NCBI RefSeq assembly: GCF_003994415.1
Contig: NZ_CP034689.1
Span: 4,464,001 to 4,528,000, forward strand
DNA from: Achromobacter spanius
GTDB taxonomy: Bacteria; Pseudomonadota; Gammaproteobacteria; Burkholderiales; Burkholderiaceae_B
Length of the DNA stretch: 64,000 nt
Reading direction: 5' to 3'
Positions 8,516 to 18,384 of this stretch are shown here, in pieces. The notes beneath the pieces are model-generated. The model was not told where the DNA came from and did no database searches. It was given only the letters and a program-made list of their open reading frames with translations. Position numbers and translations under genes: made by a program. Within the stretch, counting starts at the first letter, position 1; every line of letters starts with the position of its first letter.

Positions 8516-10645
8516 TTGAAACGCCATCCAACCCGGGCCGCCCGCCGCGCGCGCCCGCAGAGCCTGTTGCCCGCCGCCGCGCTGGCCGCCTGCCTGGGCG
8601 CCACCGCCCACGCCCAAACCGCCCCCGCCACCGCCGCCGGCCCCACCACCGTGCTGCCCGCCGTGCAGGTGACCGGCACGGCCGAAACCGCCACCAGCCC
8701 GGTCGCGGGCTACGTGGCCACGCGCAGCGCAACCGGCACCAAGACCGACACCCCCCTGTCTGAAACGCCGCAAGCCATCACGGTGATTCCGCGCGATCAG
8801 ATCGTGGACCAGGGCGCCCAGAACGTGCAGGACACCATGAACTACGCCGCCGGCGTGCGGCCCAATGCGTATGGCGTGGACAACCGCGGCGACTACGTCC
8901 GCATCCGTGGCACGGAGCCGGCGCAGTACCTGGACGGCCTGCGCCAGTTCTTCAATTCAAACAACCCACGCACCGAGGTCTATGGCATGGAGCGCGTGGA
9001 AGTGCTGCGCGGCCCCTCGTCCATGCTGTACGGACAGGGCAGCACCGGCGGCATCGTCAACCTGGTCAGCAAGCGCCCGCAGGCTGAAGCGCAACGCGAA
9101 ATCGGCGTGGTGCTGGGCAGCGACAACCGCCGCGAAATCCATACCGACCTGACTGGCCCCGTGACCGAAGACGGGCAATGGCTGTACCGCGTGGTGGCCG
9201 TGGGCCGCGACAGCGACACCCAGGTGCAGTACGCGCAGGACGACCGCCTGATGCTGGCGCCGTCGCTCACGTGGCAGCCCAGCGCCGCCACCTCGCTGAC
9301 CTTGCAGGCGCTGTGGCAAAAGGACAGGGCCGGCACCACACAGTCATTCCTGCCCTGGAGCGGCTCGGTACAAGAAAACCCGAACGGCCGCATCCCCACC
9401 CGCCGCTTCGTCAGCGAGCCGGGCTGGGACGCCTACGACACCGAGCAATTCAGCGTGGGCTGGCTGTTTGAGCACCAATTCAACGACACCTGGAAATTCC
9501 GCCAGAACTTCCGCAACACGGTCAGCCGGGTCGACTATCAATCGCTGTACCCGAACGTGTACGGCGCGCGCCGTGGCGATTCCTACATCGACGCCGCCCA
9601 GACCACCACCGACCGCTACTTCTACGTCAACAAGCCGCGCATGCGCACGCTGCTGGCCGACCAGAACATCGAAGGCAAGCTCAACTGGGGCCGCACCGAG
9701 CACACCGTCATCCTGGGCATGGACTATTCGCATTACCGCGAAACCAGCCAGACGGCCTCCGGCCTGGGCGCGCCGCTGAACCTGTACCACCCCGTCTACG
9801 GCAACGTGCCGGAATACGAGCTGTCGGACACGCCCAAGCAAAAGCAGCAGCAACTGGGCTTTTACGCGCAAGACCAGATCAAGTTCGACAAGAACTGGAT
9901 CTTCCTGGCGGGCATCCGCCGCGACCGCGCCGACAACCGCATCGACGGCCAGGACAAGGAAACCGACTACGCCACCACCAAGCGCTTCGGCCTGATGTAC
10001 GCGGCCGACAACGGCTGGTCGCCCTACCTGAGCTACAGCGAATCGTTCACGCCGATTGCCGGATCGAACTTCTACAACGAACGCTACAAGCCCATGCGCG
10101 GCAAACAGGTCGAGGCCGGCATCAAGTACATGCCCCGCGACGCCGACATGGAATTCACGGCCGCCGCCTACGACCTGCGCGAAAAGAACCGCCAGACCAA
10201 TGACCCCGACAATCCCAACAACCAGCTCCAGGCCGGCAAGACCCGCACGCGCGGCGTTGAATTGGAATTGCGTGGCCGCGTCACCAAGAACGTGGACGTG
10301 ATCGCCAACTACATCTACACCGATGTCGACCCGCAACTGGAAGGCTTGCCCAAGCACATGGCGTCGTTGTGGAGCAAGTACCGCTTTGCGCTGGCCGGCC
10401 AGCCCGGCTTCGCGGTGGGCGCGGGGGTGCGCTACCTGACAGCGTTCCGCGATGGCGGCGCGCCGGAAACGCCCGCCGTCACGCTGTTCGACGCCATGGT
10501 CAGCTACGACAATGGTCCGTGGCGCTATGCCTTGAACGTCAACAACATCGCCGACCGCACCTATGAAACGGTCTGCCTGGACCGTGGCGACTGCTTTTAC
10601 GGCGCGCGCCGCACCGTCATGCTCAGCGGGGCGTACCGCTTCTAA
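8516..10645 (+). CDS. TonB-dependent siderophore receptor
   Basis: A 709-residue outer-membrane receptor for ferric siderophores. A signal peptide (cleavage near GATAHAQ) is followed by a VLPAVQVTG segment typical of the TonB box region. The plug domain contains SETPQAITVIPRDQI, the QNVQDTMNYAAGV motif and YGQGSTGGIVNLVSK; a beta-barrel follows, ending in the expected aromatic residue (GAYRF). The start is uncertain: TTG at 8516 has AGGGGA 5 bases upstream, while GTG at 8498 lies very near the presumed transcription start and lacks a ribosome site. The Fur-like site upstream indicates iron control. The siderophore cannot be named from sequence; no biosynthesis or transporter genes adjoin it. 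Confidence 0.9.
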   Translation: MKRHPTRAARRARPQSLLPAAALAACLGATAHAQTAPATAAGPTTVLPAVQVTGTAETATSPVAGYVATRSATGTKTDTPLSETPQAITVIPRDQIVDQGAQNVQDTMNYAAGVRPNAYGVDNRGDYVRIRGTEPAQYLDGLRQFFNSNNPRTEVYGMERVEVLRGPSSMLYGQGSTGGIVNLVSKRPQAEAQREIGVVLGSDNRREIHTDLTGPVTEDGQWLYRVVAVGRDSDTQVQYAQDDRLMLAPSLTWQPSAATSLTLQALWQKDRAGTTQSFLPWSGSVQENPNGRIPTRRFVSEPGWDAYDTEQFSVGWLFEHQFNDTWKFRQNFRNTVSRVDYQSLYPNVYGARRGDSYIDAAQTTTDRYFYVNKPRMRTLLADQNIEGKLNWGRTEHTVILGMDYSHYRETSQTASGLGAPLNLYHPVYGNVPEYELSDTPKQKQQQLGFYAQDQIKFDKNWIFLAGIRRDRADNRIDGQDKETDYATTKRFGLMYAADNGWSPYLSYSESFTPIAGSNFYNERYKPMRGKQVEAGIKYMPRDADMEFTAAAYDLREKNRQTNDPDNPNNQLQAGKTRTRGVELELRGRVTKNVDVIANYIYTDVDPQLEGLPKHMASLWSKYRFALAGQPGFAVGAGVRYLTAFRDGGAPETPAVTLFDAMVSYDNGPWRYALNVNNIADRTYETVCLDRGDCFYGARRTVMLSGAYRF

Positions 10646-10684
10646 GCCGACGCGGCGCAGGCCGCCTCCCCCCAGGACGAAAAA

Positions 10685-10718
10685 CCTGTACGTACAGGCA
10701 GTACGTACAGGTGTACAC
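10685..10718. promoter_or_regulatory. Paired GTAC palindromes, candidate GntR/UTRA operator
   Basis: CCTGTACGTACAGG (10685-10698) is a perfect 14-bp palindrome. It is followed at once by a second GTACGTAC core (10701-10708) and a perfect GTGTACAC (10711-10718). This resembles the TGTAYGTACA-type operators of HutC-subfamily GntR regulators. The operon that follows ends with such a regulator, making autoregulation the simplest reading. Confidence 0.6.
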
Positions 10719-10798
10719 TAGCGGTTTTTCAACCCCCACTGACAGACGCGTCAACGAACGTCTGCAATCCACCAGAATCGTCCTGGAGACTTACGCAA

Positions 10799-11833
10799 GT
10801 GTCGACCACCGCCTCTTCCCGTTCGCCTTTTTTTGGCACCATGCAGAAAATCCCTGGTGGATTGATGCTCGTACCGCTGATCCTGGGTTCCCTGATCGGC
10901 ACCTTCGCCCCTGATGCGCTTGCCATCGGCGGCTTTACCACCGCCCTCTTCAAGAACAGCGCCCTGCCGCTGATCGCCCTGCTGATCTTCGCGACCGGCA
11001 CGCAAGTCAACGCCCGCACCGGCGGCCCCATCCTGGCCACCGCCGGCACCCTGCTGCTGATGAAGACGCTGGTGCCCGCCACGCTGATCATCATCCTGGG
11101 CAGCTATGTGGGCCTGGACGGTGTGATGGGCGTGTCGATCCTGGCCTTGCTGGCCGCGTTCGACAACAGCAACGGCGGCCTGTGGCTGGCCTACACCGGC
11201 CAGTACGGTGACGCCCGCGACCGCGGCGCCTACGTCGCCAGCGCCGTCAACGACGGCCCCTTCTTCAGCCTGCTGTTCCTGGGCGCCTCGGGCCTGGCCG
11301 ATATTCCGATGATTGCCCTGGTGGCGGCGCTGGTGCCGTTCCTGCTGGGCGTGGTGGTTGGCAACCTGGACCCGAAGTGGCGCGACGTGCTCAAGCCCGT
11401 GCCCAACATCGTGATCCCGTTCTTCGCCTTTGCGCTGGGCACCGGCATCAACCTGGGCGCGGTGGTCAGCGGCGGCATGAGCGGCCTGATCCTGGGCCTG
11501 ATCATCAGCCCCATCACCGGCGGCCTGGTCTACCTGGGCTATCGCCTGATTCTGCGCCGTGGCGGCAAGAGCGGCCTGGGCTTCGCGGCCGGTACGACCG
11601 CCGGCAACGCCATCGCCACGCCCGCCGTGGTCGCGGCCGCCGACCCCAACTTCCAGCAATACGTGTCGACCGCCACCGCGCAGGTTGCGGCCTGCGTGCT
11701 GATCAGTTCGATCCTGGCGCCGATGCTGGCTTCGTACTTCCTCAAGCGCGCCGGTGAACTCAAGTCCGAAGACGCCGATGCGGACAGCAGCGCCACGCCC
11801 ACGTTGGCCAGCGCGCGCGGAGAGGCGCTTTGA
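10799..11833 (+). CDS. 2-keto-3-deoxygluconate permease-family transporter
   Basis: A 344-residue inner-membrane protein with about ten hydrophobic segments and the KdgT-family opening MQKIPGGLMLVPLILGSLIG. Other family stretches are LLAAFDNSNGGLWLAYTG and the GTTAGNAIATPAVVAAADP loop. The family imports acid sugars by proton symport. GTG at 10799 has GGAG 10 bases upstream; an internal ATG at 10841 would give the more usual N-terminus. It overlaps the kinase gene by 4 bases. With that kinase and a PdxA2-like dehydrogenase downstream, the likely substrate is a four-carbon acid sugar such as D-threonate rather than ketodeoxygluconate. Confidence 0.87.
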   Translation: MSTTASSRSPFFGTMQKIPGGLMLVPLILGSLIGTFAPDALAIGGFTTALFKNSALPLIALLIFATGTQVNARTGGPILATAGTLLLMKTLVPATLIIILGSYVGLDGVMGVSILALLAAFDNSNGGLWLAYTGQYGDARDRGAYVASAVNDGPFFSLLFLGASGLADIPMIALVAALVPFLLGVVVGNLDPKWRDVLKPVPNIVIPFFAFALGTGINLGAVVSGGMSGLILGLIISPITGGLVYLGYRLILRRGGKSGLGFAAGTTAGNAIATPAVVAAADPNFQQYVSTATAQVAACVLISSILAPMLASYFLKRAGELKSEDADADSSATPTLASARGEAL

Positions 11834-13047
11834 CGCCCACCATCGCCATCGTCGCCGATGACCTGACCGGTTCCGGCGACACCGCGGTGCAATTTGTACG
11901 CGCCGGCTGGAGCACGCACCTGTCCATCGGCGGCGCCGACGAGGCGCTGGCCGGCCCGGCTACCGCCGGCGTCGAAGTGCTGGCGGTCACGACCCACAGC
12001 CGCGCGCTGCCCGCCGCCGACGCCGCCCGCGTCATTGAACAGAACGTGCGCCAACTGCGCGCGGCCGGCGTATCGCGCCTGTACAAGAAGGTGGACTCCA
12101 CCTTGCGCGGCGCCTTCAAGGCCGAGATCGACGCGGCGCGCGATGCCTGGGGCTCGGACACGGTGGCGGTGATCTGCCCCGCGTTCCCCGCCACCGGCCG
12201 TACCGTGGAACACGGCGTGCTGTTGGTCAACGGCAAGCCGGTCACCGAGACGTCCGCCGCCACCGACCCGGTGACCCCGGTGACGGAAAGCCATATTCCC
12301 ACCCTGCTGGGCTGCGCCCATGTGGCGGCGCAAGACGGCGACACGCCCGACACGCTTGCCGCGCGCATCCGGCAGGCCGGCAACACGGTGGTGGTTGACG
12401 CCAGCACCGATGCCGACCTGGAACGCCTGGCGCGCGCCATCGGCCTGCTGGGCGTACACGCCCTGCCCGTGGGCGCGGGCGGCCTGGCCGTGCCGTTGGC
12501 CCGCGTTTGGGCCGGCGCCGACCAGACCGCGCCCGTCGTGGTCGTGGTGACGTCGCAGCACAGCGCGGCGCGCGCTCAAGCCGCCGCCCTGCAAGCCTCG
12601 GGCGCCGACACCTGGACGCCCACGCTCGCTCAACTGGCCGACGACGCCGCATGGCAGGCCTGGAGCCAGCCGCTGCTGCAGGCCCACGCCAAAGCGCCCG
12701 CCGAAGCGGGCACGGTGTTGCTGCTGGCGCCCGAAGGCCAACTGGAAGGATTGGATTCGGAAAAAGTTGCCGACCGCCTGGGCAGCCTGGCGGCGCAATT
12801 GATCGCCACCTCGCGCGCGGCCGGCGTGGTCGCCACGGGCGGCGACGGGGCGCGCAGCGTGCTGGTGGCGCTGAACGCCAGCGGTATCGCGCTGGTGGAT
12901 GAAGTGATGGGTGGCGTGCCGCTAGGCACGCTGACCGGGGGTACGGCCGCGGGCCTGCCCGTGGTGACCAAGGCCGGCGGCTTTGGCACCGAAGACGTAT
13001 TGGTTCGCGCCGTGCGCGCGATCCGCGACAGGAGATTCAAGCGATGA
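11830..13047 (+). CDS. dtnK: Four-carbon acid sugar kinase (DUF1537 family)
   Basis: A 405-residue member of the DUF1537 kinase family, shown in other bacteria to phosphorylate threonates and erythronates. The N-terminal domain starts IAIVADDLTGSGDTAVQFV with the catalytic-site Asp pair, followed by KKVDSTLRGAFKAEI. The C-terminal nucleotide-binding domain has VATGGDGARSVL and GTAAGLPVVTKAGGFG. The TTG start overlaps the transporter stop (TTGA), and its own stop overlaps the next start (ATGA), so translation is coupled. The partner PdxA2-like enzyme points to D-threonate 4-phosphate formation; the symbol follows that inference and other acid sugars remain possible. Confidence 0.85.
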   Translation: MTPTIAIVADDLTGSGDTAVQFVRAGWSTHLSIGGADEALAGPATAGVEVLAVTTHSRALPAADAARVIEQNVRQLRAAGVSRLYKKVDSTLRGAFKAEIDAARDAWGSDTVAVICPAFPATGRTVEHGVLLVNGKPVTETSAATDPVTPVTESHIPTLLGCAHVAAQDGDTPDTLAARIRQAGNTVVVDASTDADLERLARAIGLLGVHALPVGAGGLAVPLARVWAGADQTAPVVVVVTSQHSAARAQAAALQASGADTWTPTLAQLADDAAWQAWSQPLLQAHAKAPAEAGTVLLLAPEGQLEGLDSEKVADRLGSLAAQLIATSRAAGVVATGGDGARSVLVALNASGIALVDEVMGGVPLGTLTGGTAAGLPVVTKAGGFGTEDVLVRAVRAIRDRRFKR

Positions 13048-14096
13048 CACAACCCCAACCGAACAAGCTGCCTTTGCTGGCCGTCACCCTGGGCGACGTG
13101 GCCGGCATCGGGCCGGAAATCACGGCCAAGATGCTGATGGGCCACGACGAACTGCGCCAAAAGGCCCGCCTGCTGGTGGTCGGCGATGTAGACGTCATGG
13201 TCAACGCCGTGCGCGGCCTGGGTGGCGACCCCGCCATCGTGAAGAAGCTGGACCGCGCGGCCGACTGTACCAACACGCCCGGCACGATCGAAGTGTTGCA
13301 AGCCGGCCCGTCGCTGGCTCACGTCAAGCTGGGTGAAATCAGCGCCGACGCGGGCGATGGCTCCGTGCGCTTCGTCACCACCGCCTGCGCCCTGGCGCGC
13401 GCCGGTGAAGTCGACGGCATCGTGACCGCGCCGCTGAACAAGGCTGCCATGCACGCCGCCGGCCACAAGTGGCCCGGCCACACCGAATTGCTGGCGCATG
13501 AATTCGGCGTGAAGACCTTCTCGCTGGTGCTGTCGGCCGGCGACCTCTACATCTTCCACGCCACCACCCACGTATCGCTGCGCCAGGCCATTGAAGACCT
13601 GACGCCCACGCGCATGCGCGCCGTGCTGCGCCTGGCGGGTTCGTTCGCCAAGGCGCTGGGCCGGGGCGACCAGCCGGTGGCTGTGTCGGGCCTGAACCCG
13701 CACGCGGGTGAAAACGGCATCTTCGGCAGCGAAGACGCCGACATCCTGGCCCCCGCCGTGGCCGAAGCCAATGCGGCTGGCATCCTGGCCGCCGGCCCCA
13801 TCCCGGCCGACGCCCTGTTCCCGCAAGCCGTGCGCGGCAAGTGGCAATTCGTGATCGCCTGCTACCACGACCAGGGCCACGCGCCCTTCAAGGCCGTGTA
13901 TGGCGATGACGGCGTCAACATCACGGTGGGCCTGCCTGTGGTGCGCGTATCCGTGGACCACGGCACCGCGTTCGACATCGCTGGCAAGGGCATCGCGCGC
14001 GAAGACAGCCTGATCCTGGCCGCCGAGCGCGCCGCGCATCTGGCCCCGGGCTGGACGCATGTATGGGAAACTGCGCGGGCACAAACCGGAGGTTGA
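13044..14096 (+). CDS. pdxA2: PdxA2-like 4-phospho-D-threonate dehydrogenase
   Basis: A 350-residue member of the PdxA family, metal-dependent NAD dehydrogenases. Diagnostic motifs are LAVTLGDVAGIGPEITAK at residues 11-28, the metal-binding HKWPGHTELLAH, LNPHAGENGIFGSED, and YHDQGHAPFKA. Biosynthetic PdxA acts in pyridoxal phosphate synthesis; the PdxA2 branch instead oxidises and decarboxylates threonate or erythronate 4-phosphate to dihydroxyacetone phosphate. Placement directly after a DUF1537 kinase is the standard indicator of the catabolic branch. The product would enter glycolysis. The function is a family-based prediction; the main alternative is a second copy of biosynthetic pdxA. 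Confidence 0.85.
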   Translation: MTQPQPNKLPLLAVTLGDVAGIGPEITAKMLMGHDELRQKARLLVVGDVDVMVNAVRGLGGDPAIVKKLDRAADCTNTPGTIEVLQAGPSLAHVKLGEISADAGDGSVRFVTTACALARAGEVDGIVTAPLNKAAMHAAGHKWPGHTELLAHEFGVKTFSLVLSAGDLYIFHATTHVSLRQAIEDLTPTRMRAVLRLAGSFAKALGRGDQPVAVSGLNPHAGENGIFGSEDADILAPAVAEANAAGILAAGPIPADALFPQAVRGKWQFVIACYHDQGHAPFKAVYGDDGVNITVGLPVVRVSVDHGTAFDIAGKGIAREDSLILAAERAAHLAPGWTHVWETARAQTGG

Positions 14097-14101
14097 TTTC
14101 C

Positions 14102-15007
14102 ATGGCGCCCGCCACGCACGACGCATTGCCCGTTCTTGATCGCTCTGGCGACGTCCCGCTGCACGCCCAGGTGGCGACGCTGCTGCGGGGATTCATCCGG
14201 TCGAACAAGCTGGCGACGGGTGCCGTGCTGCCCAGCGAAGCCGCGCTGTGCGTACGCTTTGGCGTGGCGCGCAGCGTGGTGCGTCAGGCGCTGGCCGCGC
14301 TGGCTACCGAAGGGCTGATCCAACGCGAAAGCGGACGCCCGGCCACGGTGGCCGCGCCGCAGGAACATCGCCGGCTGGTGCAGCGGTCCACCGGCCTGTA
14401 CGAGCAGTTCGCGCAGTCTGGCGTGGCCTTGCAGACGCGCGTGCTGGCCTTTGCGCGCGCAGAACCGCCCGCCGATGTGGCGGCGTTTTTCGGCACCACC
14501 AAATTGCTGATGTTGGAACGCCTGCGCCACGTGGCCGACGCGCCGCTGGCCTATGTACGCACCTGGTTGCCCGTCGATGTGGTGCCTGGCCTGCGCGCCG
14601 AGGACCTGACCGACGCTTCCTTGCACGGCGTGTTGACGCGCCGCTTTGGCCTGCGCCCCGGCGCCGGCCGCAACCAGATCCGCGCGGTGGCCGCCGACGC
14701 CAAGCTGGCCGACCTGCTCGACACCACGACCGGTACACCCTTGCTGATGCTGCAGGGCCAGGGCATGGACCAGCACGACCGGCCGCTGGAGTGGTTCACC
14801 ACCTGGCACCGCGCCGAGCAGTTGGTGTTCGACGTGGACGTCAGCAACGGCCACGAAAGCGTGCATCCGCGCTTGCAGGATGCACCGGCTGAACCGGCCA
14901 GCGCGTTGCCATCCCCGCCCCCGGATCCGCAGGATCCCCTGGCGCGCGCCCAGGCGCTGGTGGCCGAGCTATCGGCCGAGCTGGCCCGGCTGCGCGGCCA
15001 GGCCTGA
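14102..15007 (+). CDS. GntR-family regulator with UTRA ligand domain
   Basis: A 301-residue regulator. Residues 8-75 form the GntR winged helix (VPLHAQVATLLRGFI, LPSEAALCVRFGVARSVVRQ, LIQRESGRPATVA). Residues 90-235 resemble the UTRA/HutC-type effector domain (MLERLRHVADAPLAYVRTWL). A 65-residue tail with proline stretches and an LVAELSAELARLRGQ coiled-coil-like end is unusual for the subfamily. GGAGG at 14088-14092 supports the ATG at 14102, 5 bases after the dehydrogenase stop. As the last gene of the operon it probably represses the promoter at 10685-10718 until an acid-sugar effector binds. Confidence 0.87.
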   Translation: MAPATHDALPVLDRSGDVPLHAQVATLLRGFIRSNKLATGAVLPSEAALCVRFGVARSVVRQALAALATEGLIQRESGRPATVAAPQEHRRLVQRSTGLYEQFAQSGVALQTRVLAFARAEPPADVAAFFGTTKLLMLERLRHVADAPLAYVRTWLPVDVVPGLRAEDLTDASLHGVLTRRFGLRPGAGRNQIRAVAADAKLADLLDTTTGTPLLMLQGQGMDQHDRPLEWFTTWHRAEQLVFDVDVSNGHESVHPRLQDAPAEPASALPSPPPDPQDPLARAQALVAELSAELARLRGQA

Positions 15008-15016
15008 GCCTGCGCG

Positions 15017-15619
15017 CTACAACAATCCGCAAATCAGCGCGATGTGCGCGTCGCGCCGCGCCGACAGGTCGAAGGGTTCGTCCGCGCCTGTCAGGATGGC
15101 CATGACGACGGCGTGCACCACCGGCGAGAGCAGCAGCTCGGGATGTCGCGCCGCCACGCCCCCTTCGCACAGACCCCGTTCACGCGCCAAGGCCAGCAAG
15201 CTGGCGATATCGGCTTGATGGGCCTCGGCCGTCTCTTGCCGCCAGCGCCGCGCCAGGTGCGGCACGCGCGCGCTTTCGGCCAGCAGCAGCCGCATGGTGA
15301 CGATCATCGCCGGGTTGGCCAGGCTGGCGTAAAGATGGTCCACCAGGCGTTCCGCCAGATGCCGAACCGACTCGCAGCCATCGACGATGGCGCGCGCGTC
15401 CAGGCGGGCTGGCGACAGGTGCCGTTCCAGCAGCGCCCGAAAGACCTCTTCCTTGCTGGAAAAATGGGCGTACAGGCCGCCCTTGGACAGGCCTGCCCGC
15501 AGCGCGATGTCTTCCATCCGCGCCCCCTCGTAACCCGCCGCCGAGAATTCCTGTAGCGCGGCATCCAGAATCTGCCCCGTCCGCACCGTGGGTGGCAGAC
15601 GCTGGCGTTGCGTACTCAT
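15017..15619 (-). CDS. TetR-family transcriptional regulator
   Basis: A 200-residue regulator. Residues 12-58 are the TetR helix-turn-helix: RTGQILDAALQEFSAAGYEG, then ARMEDIALRAGLSKGGLYAHF. The C-terminal ligand-binding half is variable, as usual. It is divergent from the efflux operon at 15819, with a TetR-type palindrome between the two starts, so it is the likely repressor of that operon and of itself. The 3' end faces the UTRA regulator gene with a gap of only 9 bases. The inducing compound is unknown. Confidence 0.88.
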   Translation of the reverse strand: MSTQRQRLPPTVRTGQILDAALQEFSAAGYEGARMEDIALRAGLSKGGLYAHFSSKEEVFRALLERHLSPARLDARAIVDGCESVRHLAERLVDHLYASLANPAMIVTMRLLLAESARVPHLARRWRQETAEAHQADIASLLALARERGLCEGGVAARHPELLLSPVVHAVVMAILTGADEPFDLSARRDAHIALICGLL

Positions 15620-15684
15620 TCATGGCTCCTTGCGAAATGACGCGCGGCGTCGACGTCGCACGCCCTTCTACGGCCTCATTAAAA

Positions 15685-15698
15685 ACCGACCGGTCAGT
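15685..15698. promoter_or_regulatory. TetR-type operator
   Basis: ACCGACCGGTCAGT contains the perfect core GACCGGTC and near-symmetric flanks. This form is typical of AcrR/TetR operators controlling efflux genes. It lies in the 199-bp gap between the divergent tetR-type gene and the outer-membrane factor gene. Confidence 0.7.
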
Positions 15699-15818
15699 CG
15701 CTAACTTGATGTCGATCAAGGAATTGCCGGCACCCCGCGGGCAAAATTGATGCTGCGAAGACGCCACGGTTACCGCTGTTGGACGTAAGACTTCCATTGA
15801 CACGATGGAGAACGACAC

Positions 15819-17300
15819 ATGACTCGCCGCCCGGTTTCGGCATGGAATGCTGCCCGCCTGGCGCCGGCCGTTCTGGCCGTGTTGCTGGCGCAGGGTTGCG
15901 TGTCGATGGCCCCGCCTTACCAACGCCCCGCCCTGCCGGTGGCCGCCACCTGGTCCGCCCCGCACTCCAGCGAGAATGCCGGGCTGAACGCCGCACACGT
16001 GGGCTGGCGCAGCTATTTTTCGGACCCCGTCCTGCAAGGCCTGATCGACGAAGCGCTGGCCAACAACCGCGACCTGCGCCAGGCCCTGTTGCGCGTGGAA
16101 GAAGCGCGCGCGCTGTACGGCATCCAGCGGGCCGACCAGTTTCCGACGCTGGGCGTCCAGGCCACGGGCACCCGTTCGCGCACGCCGGCGGACCTGAATC
16201 TGACGGGTCGGCCCGTGGTGGCCAACCAATACCAGGCCGGTGTCGGCATGGCGACCTGGGAGCTGGACTTCTGGGGTCGCGTGCGCAGCCTGAAAGACGC
16301 CGCGCTGGAAAACTATTTGGCGTCCGATGCCGCCGCGCGCGCCGTCACCTTGTCCTTGATTGCGCAGGTGGCGGACAGCTACCTGACGCTACGCGAACTG
16401 GACGAGCGCCTGGCGCTGACCCGCCGGACGATCGCCTCGCGCGAGGAATCCCTGCGCATCTTCCGCCGCCGCTACGAGGTCGGTGCGATCGCCAAGCTGG
16501 ACCTGACCCAAGTGGAAACGCTGTGGCAGCAGGCCCGCGCGCTGGGCGCCGAACTGGAGCAGGCGCGCGCCACGCAGGCGCACGCGCTGGAGCTGCTGGT
16601 GGGCAAGCCGCTGAACCTGCCGATGCCTAACGCCGGCCTGGATGATGCGGCCGTGATGCGCGACCTGCCCGCCGGTCTGCCGTCCGACCTTTTGACCCAG
16701 CGCCCCGACATCGTCGCGGCCGAGCATCAACTGCAGGCGGCCAACGCCAATATCGGCGCGGCGCGCGCCGCGTTCTTTCCCCGCATCACCTTGACCGGCG
16801 CCTTTGGCAGCGCCAGCGCCGAACTCAATGACCTGTTCGGAAGCGGCAGCCGCGCGTGGACCTTCACGCCCAGCGTCGACCTGCCGATCTTTGACGCCGG
16901 CCGCCGCAGCGCCAACCTGGACCTGGCCGAGATACGCCGCGACCAGGCCGTCGCGGGCTACGAACAAACTATCCAGAGCGCATTCAAGGACGTGTCCGAC
17001 GCGCTGGCCGCCCGCCACTGGCTGGCCGAACAGGTGCAGGTATTGCGCGCCACCGTGGCCGCGCAAAGCGAACGCGCCAGGCTCGCCAAGCTGCGCTATG
17101 ACCATGGCGCATCGCCCTACCTGGAAGTGCTGGACGCGCAGCGCGACCTGTTGGCCGCGCAGCAGGCGTTGGTGCAAACGCGCCGCGCGTTGCTATCGGC
17201 GCGCGTCGGCCTCTACGCAGCACTGGGAGGCGGCACACAGGCGGGCGAGTCGGCGCCCGGCCCTGACGGCGCGGCAACCCAAGCGCCCGCCCCGCAATAA
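15819..17300 (+). CDS. Outer-membrane efflux lipoprotein (NodT/OprM type)
   Basis: A 493-residue outer-membrane factor forming the trimeric exit duct of a tripartite pump. The signal sequence ends in the lipobox LLAQGC with Cys27 as acylation site. The family motif [13 protein letters not shown] follows, and the repeated OEP domains contain [20 protein letters not shown] and [15 protein letters not shown]. It begins a four-gene operon with an HlyD protein, a fused ABC protein and a permease. Type and order suggest an export system for a toxic or hydrophobic compound under TetR control; which compound is not evident. Confidence 0.9.
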   Translation: MTRRPVSAWNAARLAPAVLAVLLAQGCVSMAPPYQRPALPVAATWSAPHSSENAGLNAAHVGWRSYFSDPVLQGLIDEALANNRDLRQALLRVEEARALYGIQRADQFPTLGVQATGTRSRTPADLNLTGRPVVANQYQAGVGMATWELDFWGRVRSLKDAALENYLASDAAARAVTLSLIAQVADSYLTLRELDERLALTRRTIASREESLRIFRRRYEVGAIAKLDLTQVETLWQQARALGAELEQARATQAHALELLVGKPLNLPMPNAGLDDAAVMRDLPAGLPSDLLTQRPDIVAAEHQLQAANANIGAARAAFFPRITLTGAFGSASAELNDLFGSGSRAWTFTPSVDLPIFDAGRRSANLDLAEIRRDQAVAGYEQTIQSAFKDVSDALAARHWLAEQVQVLRATVAAQSERARLAKLRYDHGASPYLEVLDAQRDLLAAQQALVQTRRALLSARVGLYAALGGGTQAGESAPGPDGAATQAPAPQ

Positions 17301-17316
17301 CAACAGGACAAGACCC

Positions 17317-18384
17317 ATGAAGCTGCCCACCCGAAAACTGATACCCGTGCTGCTCGTACTGGCCGTGGCCGCTGCCGCTTACGCCGGCTGGCGCATGCTG
17401 GCCGACAACGGCCCGGGAGCTGGCTTCATCAGCGGCAACGGGCGCATCGAAGCCACGGAGATCGATGTCGCCACCAAGCTGGCCGGCCGCGTCCAGGAGG
17501 TGCTGGTGGCCGAAGGAGACTTCGTCACCGCCGGCCAGGCGCTGGCGCGCATGCAGATCGATACGCTGAACGCCCAACGCGAAGAAGCGCGTGCCCAGCA
17601 TCAGCAAGCCATCAACAACGCCGCCAGCGCCAGCGCCCAGATTGCCCAGCGCGAAAGCGACAAGCTGGCCGCCGATGCCGTGGTGGTGCAGCGCGAGAGC
17701 GAACTGGACGCGGCCCGCAGGCGCTTGGCCCGATCCGAGACCTTGTCCAAGGAAGGCGCCTCGTCCATCCAGGAACTGGACGACGACCGGGCCCGCGTCC
17801 GCAGCGCCCAGGCGGCGGTGAATGCCGCGCGCGCGCAAGTGAATGCCGCGCAAGCCGCCATCCAGGCGGCGCGCGCCGCGCAGGTGGGCGCGCAATCAGC
17901 GGTGAATGCGGCGCTGGCCACCATCGCGCGTATCGACGCCGACATCACCGACAGCGAACTGCGCGCGCCACGCGCCGGCCGCGTACAGTACCTGGTCGCC
18001 CAGCCGGGCGAAGTGCTTGGCGCGGGCGGCAAGGTGCTGAACATGGTCGATCTGGCCGACGTCTACATGACGTTCTTCCTACCCGAGCAGGCGGCCGGCC
18101 GCGTGGCCTTGGGCCAGGACGTGCGCATCATTCTGGATGCCGCGCCGCAATACGTCATACCGGCCAAGGTGTCGTTCGTGGCCAGCACCGCGCAGTTCAC
18201 GCCGAAAACGGTCGAGACGGCCTCCGAGCGGCAAAAACTGATGTTCCGCGTCAAGGCGCAGATCGATCGCAAGCTGCTGCAACAGCATCTGCGGCAGGTC
18301 AAGACCGGCGTGCCCGGCGTGGCCTGGCTAAAGCTGGACGCTGCTGCCGCCTGGCCCGTCGACCTGGAAGTCAGGGTGCCCTGA
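17317..18384 (+). CDS. HlyD-family periplasmic adaptor protein
   Basis: A 355-residue membrane-fusion protein. One N-terminal membrane anchor ([18 protein letters not shown]) precedes the first lipoyl half ([20 protein letters not shown]), a long alanine- and glutamine-rich coiled coil (about residues 85-205), the second lipoyl half ([19 protein letters not shown]) and a beta-barrel. Architecture matches the YhiI/YbhG adaptors that pair with RbbA-like ABC proteins. The ATG at 17317 is chosen because it opens the membrane anchor and follows the previous gene by 16 bases. The stop codon overlaps the next start (TGATG), so translation is coupled. Confidence 0.9.
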   Translation: MKLPTRKLIPVLLVLAVAAAAYAGWRMLADNGPGAGFISGNGRIEATEIDVATKLAGRVQEVLVAEGDFVTAGQALARMQIDTLNAQREEARAQHQQAINNAASASAQIAQRESDKLAADAVVVQRESELDAARRRLARSETLSKEGASSIQELDDDRARVRSAQAAVNAARAQVNAAQAAIQAARAAQVGAQSAVNAALATIARIDADITDSELRAPRAGRVQYLVAQPGEVLGAGGKVLNMVDLADVYMTFFLPEQAAGRVALGQDVRIILDAAPQYVIPAKVSFVASTAQFTPKTVETASERQKLMFRVKAQIDRKLLQQHLRQVKTGVPGVAWLKLDAAAAWPVDLEVRVP

